The position numbers and the translations under genes were made by a program. From Malurus cyaneus samueli (lineage: Eukaryota; Chordata; Aves; Passeriformes; Maluridae): 64,000 nucleotides of DNA. The notes under the pieces are model-generated. The model saw only the letters and a list, made by a program, of their open reading frames with translations, searched no databases and was not told the origin of the DNA. The number at the start of each line of letters is the position of its first letter. Positions within the stretch are counted from its first letter, which is position 1. Shown here one piece after another: positions 1 through 11,029 of this stretch. The stretch covers positions 48,301,195 through 48,365,194 of the forward strand of contig CM019237.1 in assembly GCA_009741485.1 (NCBI GenBank). Direction: 5' to 3'.

Positions 1-3000
1 GCTTTTTAAGAGCGGTCTTCAAAAACAAACACAGACACAAAACCAACAAAAACCAAGTCTTTTTTTTTTTGCCTGATGTTTATAAAGGCTAATGATTGCT
101 TAAATTCATAATCTGACTACAAAGTCCTGGTACTGTATGCTAAATTCTATCTACATGTAAACTCCTATTGATATTGATGGGAGTGTTTGTCTAGATGCAG
201 AATAACAATTAATTTTTTAAAAATGTGTATTTATCCTTATTTCCTTGTATGAAAGCCTATCTTAATGAGCTCTTGTCAGCTTTGAAGACTTTCCATCATC
301 TGCATTAGAACAGATTAACAAAATACCTTTTTAAAGATATGAGATTTTTGGTGTATCTTCTTTTCCTGTAATGTGTCTGTGCTGATAACATTAAGATTTG
401 TGTGAGAAGAGAACATAATGGCCAGTGCAAGTTTGCAGTTGGTTTTTCTCCGTGAGTTTGTCTCCATTCTCTTCAGAGTTGGCTCTATTGGTTATTTGCC
501 TGATGCTGCAGCTAAAGAACTTTCTCAAGAGTGTTTTTGTATAAGGAAACATACACTCATGTCCTTTGCACTATTTTTGCTCTGTTGTCTGGGTTTGGCT
601 CATCTTCCTTTTTGTAGTCAATACTGTAGTCAATACCTTAAAAAAAACAACCATTGTTCATTATTGCTGGCTTTAAAACCAGTCATTGTTCATTATCCCA
701 TACTTGGAATATTTAAAAGCTGGAGAGTCAGAATTACCTCAAGGAAGATACTTTAATTTCTTTTTCTCTTGTGATACATCCACCTGAAGATAAAGGTTAA
801 GAAATGAGGGTTGTACCTTGTAGGGATTCATGACTCTTTTGGTGTCACTTGGCTTAGTATTTGAAGGTCTGTCTTGTCTTGTTGAAGCTTGTTCAATACA
901 TGGCTGTAGAAAGGAAGCAGCAGATAAGAAATTCTATTTTATTTGGAAGTTGGTGGCTCAAAAATCAAGGAGAAAATTGCTAGAAAGGATTATCCTAGCC
1001 TTGGCACTGACTTTGAAGAAATCTGCCAAGGCTGGAATCCTTGTTTAAGTGCCATCTGTGTCAGAATTAGAAGCAAACTGTGTAAAATAGTTCCATTACT
1101 CATTGTAATTTGCAGATCAGACCAGGTCTGATAATGTTTACATAGTATCCACATCATCTTCTTTCTGGGATACAGCTACTATTTCCACAACAGTGGAGTT
1201 TACTGAGTAGAAGCTACACTTATAAATGTCAAAAAGAACCCCAGCAATGTCTGTCCAGTGGTGTAGCAAAAATTCAGATCTGATCACATAACCCTGATGA
1301 TGGAGGAAGCTGGATCTCAGATGATGCAGGCACAATGCAGTTTTCCTCAGCAACCCCCTCATAAGATAGGTACCCTGAAAATAATAAGAAAAATAGGTTG
1401 TTTTTAAGGCAAGTGTTTCCTGTTCCAATGCTTCTGGTCTCTTGACCAGCAAGTGCTAAAGATAGATGCCATCACCACTCTTCTCCTGTGCATTTTTGTG
1501 TATTTATGAGTGCACTTCTGTTACTCCAGGTCTATACCAATATTATGTCCTCAGGGAATAGTTGCACATGATGACCCAGACTTTGCATGCTGCCTGAGGG
1601 CAGCTTGTCACAGATCACACTGAAGGACAATGGTAAAAAACAATTGCTTTGTTGTTTTCCCAGGAATATATGAAAGTCATAGAAATAATAACAATTTTTG
1701 ATCTGTTGTTGTTTGGCAAAACTGCAAGTAGCAGTTGTAGTGCCAGCACTTCCTTAAATTAGAAGGACAACATCCATATTGGTTTAAATCTGGTTTCACA
1801 TTTTGGCACTGAAAGTTACAAGGAAATTTGTGTTGGAAAGAAGAAAAAAAAAATTAAGTAACCCCCTGCTTCCTTCACATGAAGTTTTCTGCTGCTGAAA
1901 ATTTCCAGGGAAGTTGAGTAGTCATTTTGAGTTGCATCTTTCAATAGTTCTTCAAAAGTTTATCCCACAATGTAACACTAACATGCAGAGGGTCAACATT
2001 TCAGTTCTACCATTAGCTCTTAGATTTTGTCTCCTGGTAGGCATTTGACAGCTAAGACTTAGGACTAGGAGAAAACTAGACATTGATACTGAGAAATCTT
2101 CATTTAAATACAGAGAAGAATGAAGGTTTTTGTTTTAGTGGGACCCAAAAGAAGGAGGAGAGGGCAGAGAAATGAAGGGAAGGAATTGTAAAATCTAATT
2201 TATTTAAATATGAAACTCTTTGCTTAAAATTTCTAGATGGACGTGGGAATTAATTTGTCTGTTTGGAGAAATGAGTGTTTCTCATTGTGAAATATAAAAT
2301 GCCACTGAATGGTGAAATGGGGGGAGCAAGAAGAATTACAAACTATTCAAATGAGGTGACGTTTTCAGTTGGTATTTAGGCTTCTCAGCCCAGCCTTTTC
2401 TGTTGATGTTTCATTTTCCTCCTCTCGTTGACTCCCCTGCTGTTCCCCTGAACCTCAGTACTAAATTTTCTTGGTGATTGTTTCCCCTTCTGTCTTCAGT
2501 TAATGCTGCTGTTAATCAGTATGGCAGATGGAATTTTATGTTTAAAAAAGACTGGAATTCAGTCTGTGAACCTGCTAAATTCAATATTTTTCATGCTGAA
2601 GGTGCTAGAAAGGTGTGTGCCACTGGATAGAAAAAAGAAATGAAAACAAATCATTCTAGCATTGTCAAATACCCAATATATGTTCCTTAGATCACATTAG
2701 TCTTAAGAATATTAGCTTTCATTGTTTTGTTAACAGAAGGGATGTACTAGGCTTCCTGGTATTTTTATATAAAATGAAATGACATTAACCTTGAGGCTCT
2801 TCAAGCAGCAGTTACATTCTGTATTTCTGTAGTCTCATAATTTTTCAATCCTAGGAGTGGCTCTAGAGTGTGACTCAGATTTAAACCTGTAGGATGTCAT
2901 TCATGTAAGACAAATTTTCAAAGATAAAATATTGTCTGGCATGCTTGGGAATTCTTAAATGAGATAAAGATGGTTCCTACTGCTTTAAAAGGGTGCGATT

Positions 3001-4575
3001 GTCTGTATTTTTGGATTCTTCAATATTGAGCGTGCTGTACAATTAGATGCTGTTTTATTGAAGTAGAGAACTGGAGCATTGAAGAATGATGTCTGTAAAG
3101 GTGGACATTTTTTTGTTGCTATCTTTGGAATATCTTATAACTTATGTCCTTGATCTTGATCTTCCAGAACTTTTTAATACCAGCTACATTTATGAGAAAT
3201 CTGTTCCTCTCCAGTGACTGTTCCAAGTAGTAGAAATCAGTAGGTGATTACGTTGTGAACAGTTTTTAGTACTAGGACAGCTGCTTGTTGACATTAACTT
3301 CCACAAAGCCAAAGTGATTAGTTTAAAAAATGGTAAAAGCTTTTAATTTGTGATGTCTTCCTCATTGAGATTTACGTTGTCAAAATAGGGATTCTACAAA
3401 TGAAGAAAGAAGGGAAAAAGTCAGTGTTGATACTGAGTGTGTTGGACACATGCTCGGGGCTAAGCCCATCCATTTGGTGATGGGCAGGTAAGAGGGAAGC
3501 TTCTCTACTTGATGTTCATTTTTGGACTACTACCCATAAGGCAATCAAAGCAAGAATTTATACTTACACTATTACCTCAGAGATCAACCAAAAAATGTGC
3601 CTGAGCTGAGAAATTTGAGATGCAGCTGTCTTCAGCTCATTGTTTTGCAGTTTTGATTACTTTGAGGAATAAGCTACATGTGTGGAAATGAATTCACATC
3701 CTTCCATAGTCTCTCTCAGACCTCAGGTGTGGAGAAGGAGTATAGCTACAGTGGCCTAAATTCCTACCGTTCCTTCTAAACATTGCAGTCTGCCTGCCTT
3801 TCCTCTTGTTTCCACTATAATGCTACTGCAGCTTAAAGGCTGCTAGATTAAAATAGCAGCTTCTAGCAAACTTTTGGGGTCATTTAGACTTCCAGTGTTT
3901 AGGTTAGCAGTGTAGATCCTTCATTGTTTGAACATCTTTCCATGTGAAGGCATTGCTTTGGGAGTGATTCTTCCACAGCCAAAATCAGGATGCCCTCCAG
4001 CTGGTTTGGACAGTGGAGAACCATGTAGAGTGCTACCTTGCAATATGGTTATCAATTTTGAAATTTAAATCTCTACCGTTGCTTTCCAGAGTCTTGCCCC
4101 ATGCTTTCGCATACTGTGCATGCTGAAGTTGGACTTAAAATCTCAACTTGTTCATACTACCAGTTGCCACTACTCTCACATCACTACTCTCAGCCTAGCA
4201 CATGAGGTATATTGAGCTGTATTATATGCTGAAAGCATCTGAGGTGCTGTTTAGTAGGCTTTGATCTTGATTTATATTATTGTTGCAATGTGAATAACTG
4301 TGCACAGTTGGTGAATGGGTTGAGAATAAAGATGTTCCTAACATTTTTTCTTTATTAAGATGAGCAAAAATAGTAGTATTGTGCCACTAGTATGGAAGGA
4401 ACAGAAACTGACAGTATTTTTCATATGCAGAATAACTTTGCCAATTTCCTAGTTGTAGACAGTTGAGGTAATAAATCAGTAGTTTCCTCACTGCCTTGCA
4501 GAGCTGCTTAGAGTGAGGAAAATGACAATATGGAAAGATAAACCCATTCTGTGACAACAAACGGATGCAGTGCAG
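1..4575. other. AT-rich noncoding sequence, no gene recognised
   Basis: Open frames here, such as a 112-codon frame at 418-756 on the plus strand, are short, have unremarkable start contexts and resemble no family I know, so they look like chance frames. Only one exon-like arrangement was noticed (minus strand, 1138-1374, listed separately). A T run lies near 60-70. The sequence fits intron or intergenic DNA. No dispersed repeat is recognisable, though old, diverged ones could be missed by eye. Confidence 0.6.
1138..1374 (-). other. Candidate terminal exon (weak), unknown gene
   Basis: On the minus strand a pyrimidine-rich stretch ending in TTATTTTCAG (AG complement at 1375-1376) is followed by an open frame that runs to a TAA stop at 1138-1140. 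The frame ends in an acidic tail, QKEDDVDTM. An AATAAA lies on the same strand at 938-943, about 195 bases past the stop. Acceptor, frame, stop and poly(A) signal thus come in the order of a last coding exon. A second frame is also open for about 30 codons after the acceptor, which weakens the case. I do not recognise the protein, and each element is common by chance in AT-rich DNA. Confidence 0.15.
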
Positions 4576-4671
4576 GTGAAGGGATTTGAGCAAAGTCGCC
4601 CAAGTGGCTAATCAAAAAGCAAAGAGGAGAACTCTGGTTTCCTTAGAGAGTCACTGTCCTGTGCCTTAAAC
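4576..4671 (-). repeat. MIR-like ancient SINE trace
   Basis: The plus strand resembles the reverse complement of the tRNA-derived MIR core. A 'gcccaag' block is followed by a 'gtggct' block, then 'gagaactctggttt', matching the MIR order of 'gcccaaggtcac', 'agtggcagag' and 'gaacccaggt', and the segment ends in 'agtcactgtcctgtgc'. The match is heavily diverged and rests on a remembered consensus. MIR-type elements are old and expected to be decayed in birds. Chance similarity cannot be excluded. Confidence 0.3.
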
Positions 4672-5940
4672 ATTTGAAAATGCAACTCTTTGGCAAGAAC
4701 TATTGCTTAATATGGTTTTATCAGCTAAGACATAACTAAGTCTTTAATGATACTCAGCATATAATAATTATTTCATGTAAGTATTCAGAATATATGTGCA
4801 TCTTAAACAAACAAAAGTTAATTGACAGCTAGATAAATGACAAAATTAACAGATTATAGTGAAATTTACAGATACTCTTTGTTGACTTAGAGGCGGTGCT
4901 GTGACCAGAGGAAGAAGGTGTGTTTTGCTTCTCTAAAATAGAAAATAATACAACATTTAAAGAAGGAAATAGAAAAATGCTTGAAGGAGTAAATTAATAT
5001 ATCTTGGTATTTAAAGGTTGCAGGTTCTTGCTCTTTACACATACGGAGTTTGTCTATAGTCAGGTGGTGCTAACAACCTAGAGAGAGTAACTGAAAACGG
5101 CCACTGCTGTTCGGAAGAAAAGTCTCCATATGTGAATATCAAAAAGGCCAGAGTATCCACTGAATTATTGACATGTTAATTGGACTAAAAATGTGGCACT
5201 TCTATTGATTGCATCACTTTATATCAGTTTTGACACATGATGAGCAGGGGCAGGCAGCATTCATTTGAGTAGAAAGCTACTGCCATGTAGCTGGGCAAAT
5301 TTGTTAAGGGTGCTGCGGTACAGAGAATGAGAGAAACAGCACTGAGGTAAATCTGTGTTGGCTGGGTGTCTGAAGGTGATGCACTTTGATACAGAACAAG
5401 TTTTTCCTAAAGCTCTTCAGATTTTTCTTAGTGAGTTTCTCCCCTTTCTGTTCTCAGTCTAAAAATGCGGTATTATACGAGCAGTAAAGATTTCTGGACT
5501 TGAAGTAAGTATCAAGAATTCTTTGAAATAATTAATTTTACAGCATATTTTATGTGTTTGGGTTTTGCTCCTCAGTTTCATAACACCAATATTTTAAGGA
5601 AGACACAAGTTTTGTTTAATGTTTTTTCTTCTCCTTTTGTCCTAAACTTTATACTTTAAGTTGCTGTATATGAAGGTAATATGATCTGAGAAAAGATCTT
5701 GACGTTCTGGTTGATGTAGTGGAATTGTGAATGTAATACAGAAAACAGTTATTTATTCATTTTATTAAAATGCCTAGTAGCTCTGGTTGAGAGAGGGCTC
5801 GCTGCATGCTGGGTGAAGCACAAGTATGCTGCATGTACCTGTAGGGTGCTTTATGATCAGGAAGACTGGTCTAATCCAGCAGCAAAACACTGTTCAGTGG
5901 CTGGAAGTTTTCTGAAAGAGCAGTGGTTTAAAGGAGTCGG
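4672..5940. other. AT-rich noncoding sequence
   Basis: No gene, RNA gene or clear repeat was found. No long frame is present on either strand, and nothing marks a promoter or exon. The stretch ends where the CR1 3' end begins. Confidence 0.6.
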
Positions 5941-7262
5941 GTAATGGTTGAGGTTGGAAGGGACCAGAGGTCATCTGGTCTGTCACCCTTTCTCAAGCAG
6001 GGCCACCTAGAGCCAATTGCCTAGATCTACATCAGATGGCTTTTGAGTATCTTCAAGGATGAAGATTCTGCATCCTCTCTAGGCAAACTGTCAAGGCTCA
6101 GTCACCCTTACAGTAAAAAAGTATTTCCTGATGTTTAGAGGGACTCTTCTCTGTTTCAGTATGTGCATGTTGCTTCTTTTCCTGTGACTGAACACCTCTG
6201 AGAAAGATCCGGTTCTACTGTCTTTATACACTCCCTTCAGATACTTACTTTTGTCATTCCTCCCTAGTTTTAGCTCCAGGTGGGCTCTGGCTTTCCTGAC
6301 TGCATTTCTGCATGCTCAGGCAGCGTCTCTGTACTCCCGCCAGTCTACCTGTTCCTGTTTCCTCCTTTTGTATACTTCCTTTTTGAGTTTGAGTTTTGCC
6401 AGGATCTCCTTTTTCAACTCTATAGGCCTCCTGGCATTTTTGTGTGACTCCTAGCTTTTTAGGATGAATAATTCTTCAGTTTGGAGGTGATCCTTGAGTA
6501 TCAAGCAGCTTTCTCTGACTCTGCTTTCCCTCTAGGGCCCTATCCCATCGGCCTGTTTACAGGCAGGTCCCCAAAGAGATCAAAGTCTGCTATCCTGAAT
6601 GCCAGGACTGTGATCTTGTTCTTTTTTGCCTGTCACCCTCCTCTCAGTGTCCTGAATGCCACCAGGATCACTGGAACTTCAGGCTGCCTGTGACCTTTAT
6701 GTCCCCAAGGAGCCCTTCCCTATTAGTAAGTATAAGGTCCAGGACGAAATGTCTCATTGTTGGCTTCTCTGTCACTTGAGTCATGAATTTACCAGTGCTC
6801 TCCTGGAGTGCTCTGGATGTTTATCCCTGAGTGTTTTGGGGTGGATGTTGTCCTTCCTGCAGAAGCCAGAGTGGTTTAAGTCCCCCATGAGGACCAGGGT
6901 GTGTGAATATGCTGCTCCCTCTCTGTAGAGGTCCCCATCCCCTTGATTTCCTGGCCAGGTGCACTGTAGCAGATGCTCACCACAGTGTCACCCACACTGG
7001 TCCGCTCTCTCATCTGTGCCCATAAGCTCTCCTTTAGCTCATCATCCATGCCCAGACAAAGCTCCTTGCATTCTGATGTCTCTCATGAAGGGTGTCTCCA
7101 AGTCCAGGTCCTTCTGACACACCCTTCCTGAAGAGTATGTATACCTCCTTTGCAGCTCTACTCATGCAAGCCATTGCAACATGTCTCCATTCATCCCAGC
7201 AAAATTATAACCATGAAACTGCACATAAATCTTGAATTCCTTGTGTTTACAATCTTGATGTT
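5941..7262 (-). mobile_element. CR1 LINE, minus strand: endonuclease region joined to 3' end
   Basis: CR1 is the main avian non-LTR retrotransposon; its ORF2 encodes an endonuclease and a reverse transcriptase. The plus strand opens with the reverse complement of the CR1 3' end (gaggttggaagggacc at about 5949), running to about 6240. From about 6250 to 7262 the minus strand translates, with stops and frameshifts, into endonuclease-domain phrases: ESLWAQMRERTS then GDTVVSICY, next HTLVLMGDLNHSGFC (compare the usual LVLMGDFNHPDIC), then EGLLGDIKVTGSL, and finally ACRNAVRKARAHLELKL. The reverse transcriptase part that should lie between this and the 3' end is missing, so about 2 kb was lost internally. 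The 5' end is truncated near the start of the endonuclease. It is clearly dead: stops interrupt every frame. Confidence 0.88.
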
Positions 7263-10200
7263 TATTCATGCAAAAAATAAGTTCCACAATGGAGGGAAGC
7301 GATTCAGATAAAATCACTGCTTTTGCCAATACAACTGTGACTAGTGTGTCAGCTTCTGCTAGCCAAGTTACATCAATCAGCACTCACTCTTCACACCATC
7401 AGCCAGTATAGCTGGGGTGTCAGAAATTCCGAATGGAAGAAACCACTCCTGCCCAGAAAAGCTTAGAAAATACAGAAGAGTGTGCTGAAGTGTTTGAAAA
7501 CTGATACTTTGTACTTTCCTCTTTTAAAAATTTCTTTTTGAACTGTACTTTTAATCTCAGTGATTTGTCATTTGAGTAATGCATGCTCATTTGTTATAAT
7601 GCCTTTGTTTGTTAAAATGCCTTTGGAAAACATAGTCTTTATTCCTGTGTTTTGATCTACTGAAAGCAGGAACATGGGACAGTTTCAAAACAAAATCAAT
7701 GGCATTCTGGGACACAACTGATTTTCTTGGTTAGTTTGCATTAAGTTTTTTTAATTAGTGTGCTATTTTAAGTATATTTTTATATTTGATATGAATGTGC
7801 TAAAATAAAATATTACGGTAGTATTTAATACCATTTTTTGTACTACCTAAACAAAAACCTGTAGCAGAATCGAGACATCGCACTGCACCTGCCATGTGAT
7901 GGTAATTTATGAAGATGAAATGCATCTAACATGGCAGGAACTGAGTCATTCATCACAGATAGCAAGAAATGTAGGTCTCTGTGTATTTTTTGTGTCTTTT
8001 ACTTTACCTGTATTCACCATGCATTTCTGTGATACAACTATTTTGATCACCAAGAACTCATTCCATGTGGTCTGTTGTGAGTCAAGTACAGATACCATTT
8101 TTAGGACTTGGTATCTTTGATTAATCAGAACGAAGTGGAATTTGTGGTGAAGTTTTAGTGGATTGAGCACTGGTTTTCCAGCAGGTCAGAAATAACACTG
8201 TTAACACAGAGAGGCATTTTTAGGATCTTTTGAATACTGATTTCATTCTTTCTAGTGAGAAATAGCATTAATTGTTCAGGTTGTCTCAGATCCATTTTCA
8301 AATCCTCATTGCTTTTAGGCAAGAAGATTGTTACATGATACCCTCATAAGTTTTCGGTTAGATAGTCCTGTCAAATGCTAACCTGGAAACCAACTTTTAT
8401 GCTCTTTCTGCTGACTGGACCTTTTATCTGAGTTGACTGAGGTAACCCAGTGCAAATTCCCACTAGTAATCAAGCCTGCTGAACCATGGGAGGATATGAA
8501 ACCTGTGCCTCTTGCTCTTAGCTAGCTTCTGTTCCTTTCTCAATATTACGTTCAAGCACCTAATTGTTCAAAGCCCTCCTCAAAACCTGAGTGGGAATGT
8601 TTCTGCCAGGTTCACAGGGCTTCAAGCTGGGCCTTTAATGAGCTGGACATTAAATACTGAAGTGAAAAGCTTGGCCATTCTTTTTTTTACTGTTTCTGTG
8701 ATCTATCTCCCTGAACTCAATGCTGCTAGTAGTGGGGTGAGTGAGGTACTAACCAGTACAGATGAGAACCTGTCAGAGTGGGATTAGCTGCTCTGTGGCA
8801 TTTGCTCACTGTCCATCAGCTACCAGTGTGTTCTGTGGGGGAATGCTGGCATGCATACAGTGATGTTTTGGGATGGCATGGAGTTCTCTAAAGAGATCTC
8901 AGCGTTGATTTACATTAGTGATGTTTGATACCCCCAATGAATATGAATGTATCAGAAGGCTTTGTAATCAATCTTTTTGCATAAGTCTTTCCTGTTAGAG
9001 GTGGCTAAATAGCCACAAAGCACCCTAGAAAAAGAAAGTGGAATTCAGCAGAGCATGCAATGAGCAAACTTTAACAAATTGCATCTTTATATCTAGCATC
9101 TTGACTCTACACAGGGCATGTGTGCTTTTGCAAAGGCAGTAATGGGAACTGCAAAGGAAAAACACTGTTCTTAGTAAAAACATAAAAGCTGAGTTTTATG
9201 GTGGTATAAAATAGAAAAAGAAATTGCAGTTTTAATTTCTGAAAAGCAACAGGAATTTCAGTGGTATTAGAACTGAAATTAAACCAGTTCTACCAGAATC
9301 TCTCAATATTCAGTAATGTAATACCTCTTCATTGTTCTAGTACTGTAGAACCTGTTTCGATGCATCACTATGATGGAAATGAAACCACAGTCTACAAAAC
9401 TAAAATATCAGCGGTCCATCTATTTTGCTACCGACTTCTGCATCCTCTCTTCTTGCTTCCTTTCATTGAAACATATTTCTTTTATATCTTGGTATGTTAA
9501 TATTTGCAAAGTGGTTTTGAAAGTGTTAAGTATTCTTGCTTTCCTTTAGAACTAATTTTCTTTTGAGTTGTTCTTATGGCTTGTATTTTGTGTGAAAACT
9601 GGAGAGGATGCCGTGATTTAAGAATTTTGGGCCTATGGATATGAAAGCTTTTGCTCTAATTCTGTGGCTTAGGAGTATCTTTTTGATGCAGGCAAAGATC
9701 TGTATTCTAGAAACTACTTTGCTAAGGTAGGAGTGCATCTGAGATTGTTGTATCAGAATGCAGATTGGGATGTGCTTGGGTGCAGATTGTGCAGATTGTG
9801 TGCATTTAGTTCATGTCTCTGAGCGTCACTGCATGTACAAGGTGCTCATGTACTTGGTAGGGTTTTTTTCTTTTTTTGTAGCTAACAGTAGACTGAAGTT
9901 TTGGATGCATAGGTATTTATTTCTTAAAAAAGCCTGAATATTCAAATAAACTAGAGATTCTCTAACCAGACTTGGCACAGTTACTGTAAAATTTTTTGCC
10001 ATTGTGAAACTACAGATGGGAGGAAGGAGTTCTGCAGGAACCCAGTTAGAACACTGACATGTGTGTCTGTCCCATGTTTGTAATCATGTATTAAAATGAA
10101 CATTAGTCCAGATCAATTAGGAATCTCTTCCTTTCAGGTGAAATTAAGTGTGGACTGTTGCATAGTCAAAATTCTCATCTGTAAGGTCATTAATTGCTGG

Positions 10201-10576
10201 GAAATGATTTTGAATAAATGGTGATCTGTAGACAATTTTCAAGGGTCTTCTTAATTGGCCTGGAAATGCAGACTATTTTTATCTGCATGTGCATCTAAAA
10301 CATTCAGAGGTTGACAAATTTAAATGACTGATTTTTAACACAGTATAAACTGATACAGGTCTAATTAATACAACTTAGGAAATTGTATTAGGCATATTGC
10401 AAAGCCATTGAAGCTTGCTCAAACTGTGTAGGAATGTAACAGCATGATGTCTGTCAATTTGAATTTTGGAACAGAACTTGAATACATGATCCTAAAAAGT
10501 TGCAAGAACTGTTTTCTTTGGCTCTGAGTGGTATTCATTACCTCTTAAGTTTTGCCTTCAGTAGCTGTCTTTATTC
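7263..10576. other. AT-rich noncoding sequence
   Basis: No gene or recognised repeat. At 7896-8170 short frames are open on both strands, which points to chance rather than coding. A short duplication of 'gcagattgtg' occurs near 9783-9800. Confidence 0.6.
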
Positions 10577-11029
10577 AAGTGTGTCGTGGTTTAGCCATGG
10601 TATTTCCCAATTTAGTCTTCTCACTGAAACACTGCAAACCACGCACCGCTTGCTCACTTCACCTTTTATTTCCCCCATCTGGTGGGCTGGGGAGGAGAAT
10701 TTCAGGCACAGAAAAATAAAGGTCACTGGCTGAGATGCTAACGATATACTGGAAGCAGCAATGAAATAAGGAAATGAACAGTGGCATTCCTAATGATAGT
10801 GTCCAAGGAAGAGGTGGATGAGTCACACGAAGTTGCTCACCACGTGTAAAATCCCCAACAATACCTGTCTGCTCCCTCTGCCATGCTATGCAACCCTGGA
10901 AAGGACCCTTTCTTCCATCCCCAGAAAAAATTACCTGAGGTGGTACAGAATATGCTCCAGGTCCCAGCTATGCCTCTCCTGGCTACTGCAATAATTAACT
11001 CCATCCTCGCTGAAACCAGGAACAAAGTG
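10577..11029 (-). mobile_element. Solo LTR of an avian ERVL-type element with 5-bp target duplication
   Basis: The element spans 10582-11024. It starts TGTCGTGGTTTAGCC and ends GCTGAAACCAGGAACA, the two ends of a very common avian LTR (consensus remembered, written here on the opposite strand). Directly outside, AAGTG at 10577-10581 is repeated exactly at 11025-11029. A 5-bp duplication is what class III (ERVL-like) integration leaves. Inside, the U5-like part (a CCAGCCCACCAGATGGGGG stretch on the minus strand) also fits the family. At about 443 bp it is shorter than the full LTR I remember, and the middle is not alignable by eye, so it may be an internally deleted or divergent subfamily. No internal gag or pol sequence is adjacent, so this is a solo LTR. 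It carries no gene. Confidence 0.87.

Noticed and set aside
418..756. 112-codon plus-strand frame
   Set aside because: No known domain, ordinary start context, and no splice or poly(A) support. Length is within chance for a 64-kb window.
6251..6928. Plus-strand frames of 67-90 codons
   Set aside because: They are antisense shadows of the minus-strand CR1 endonuclease region.
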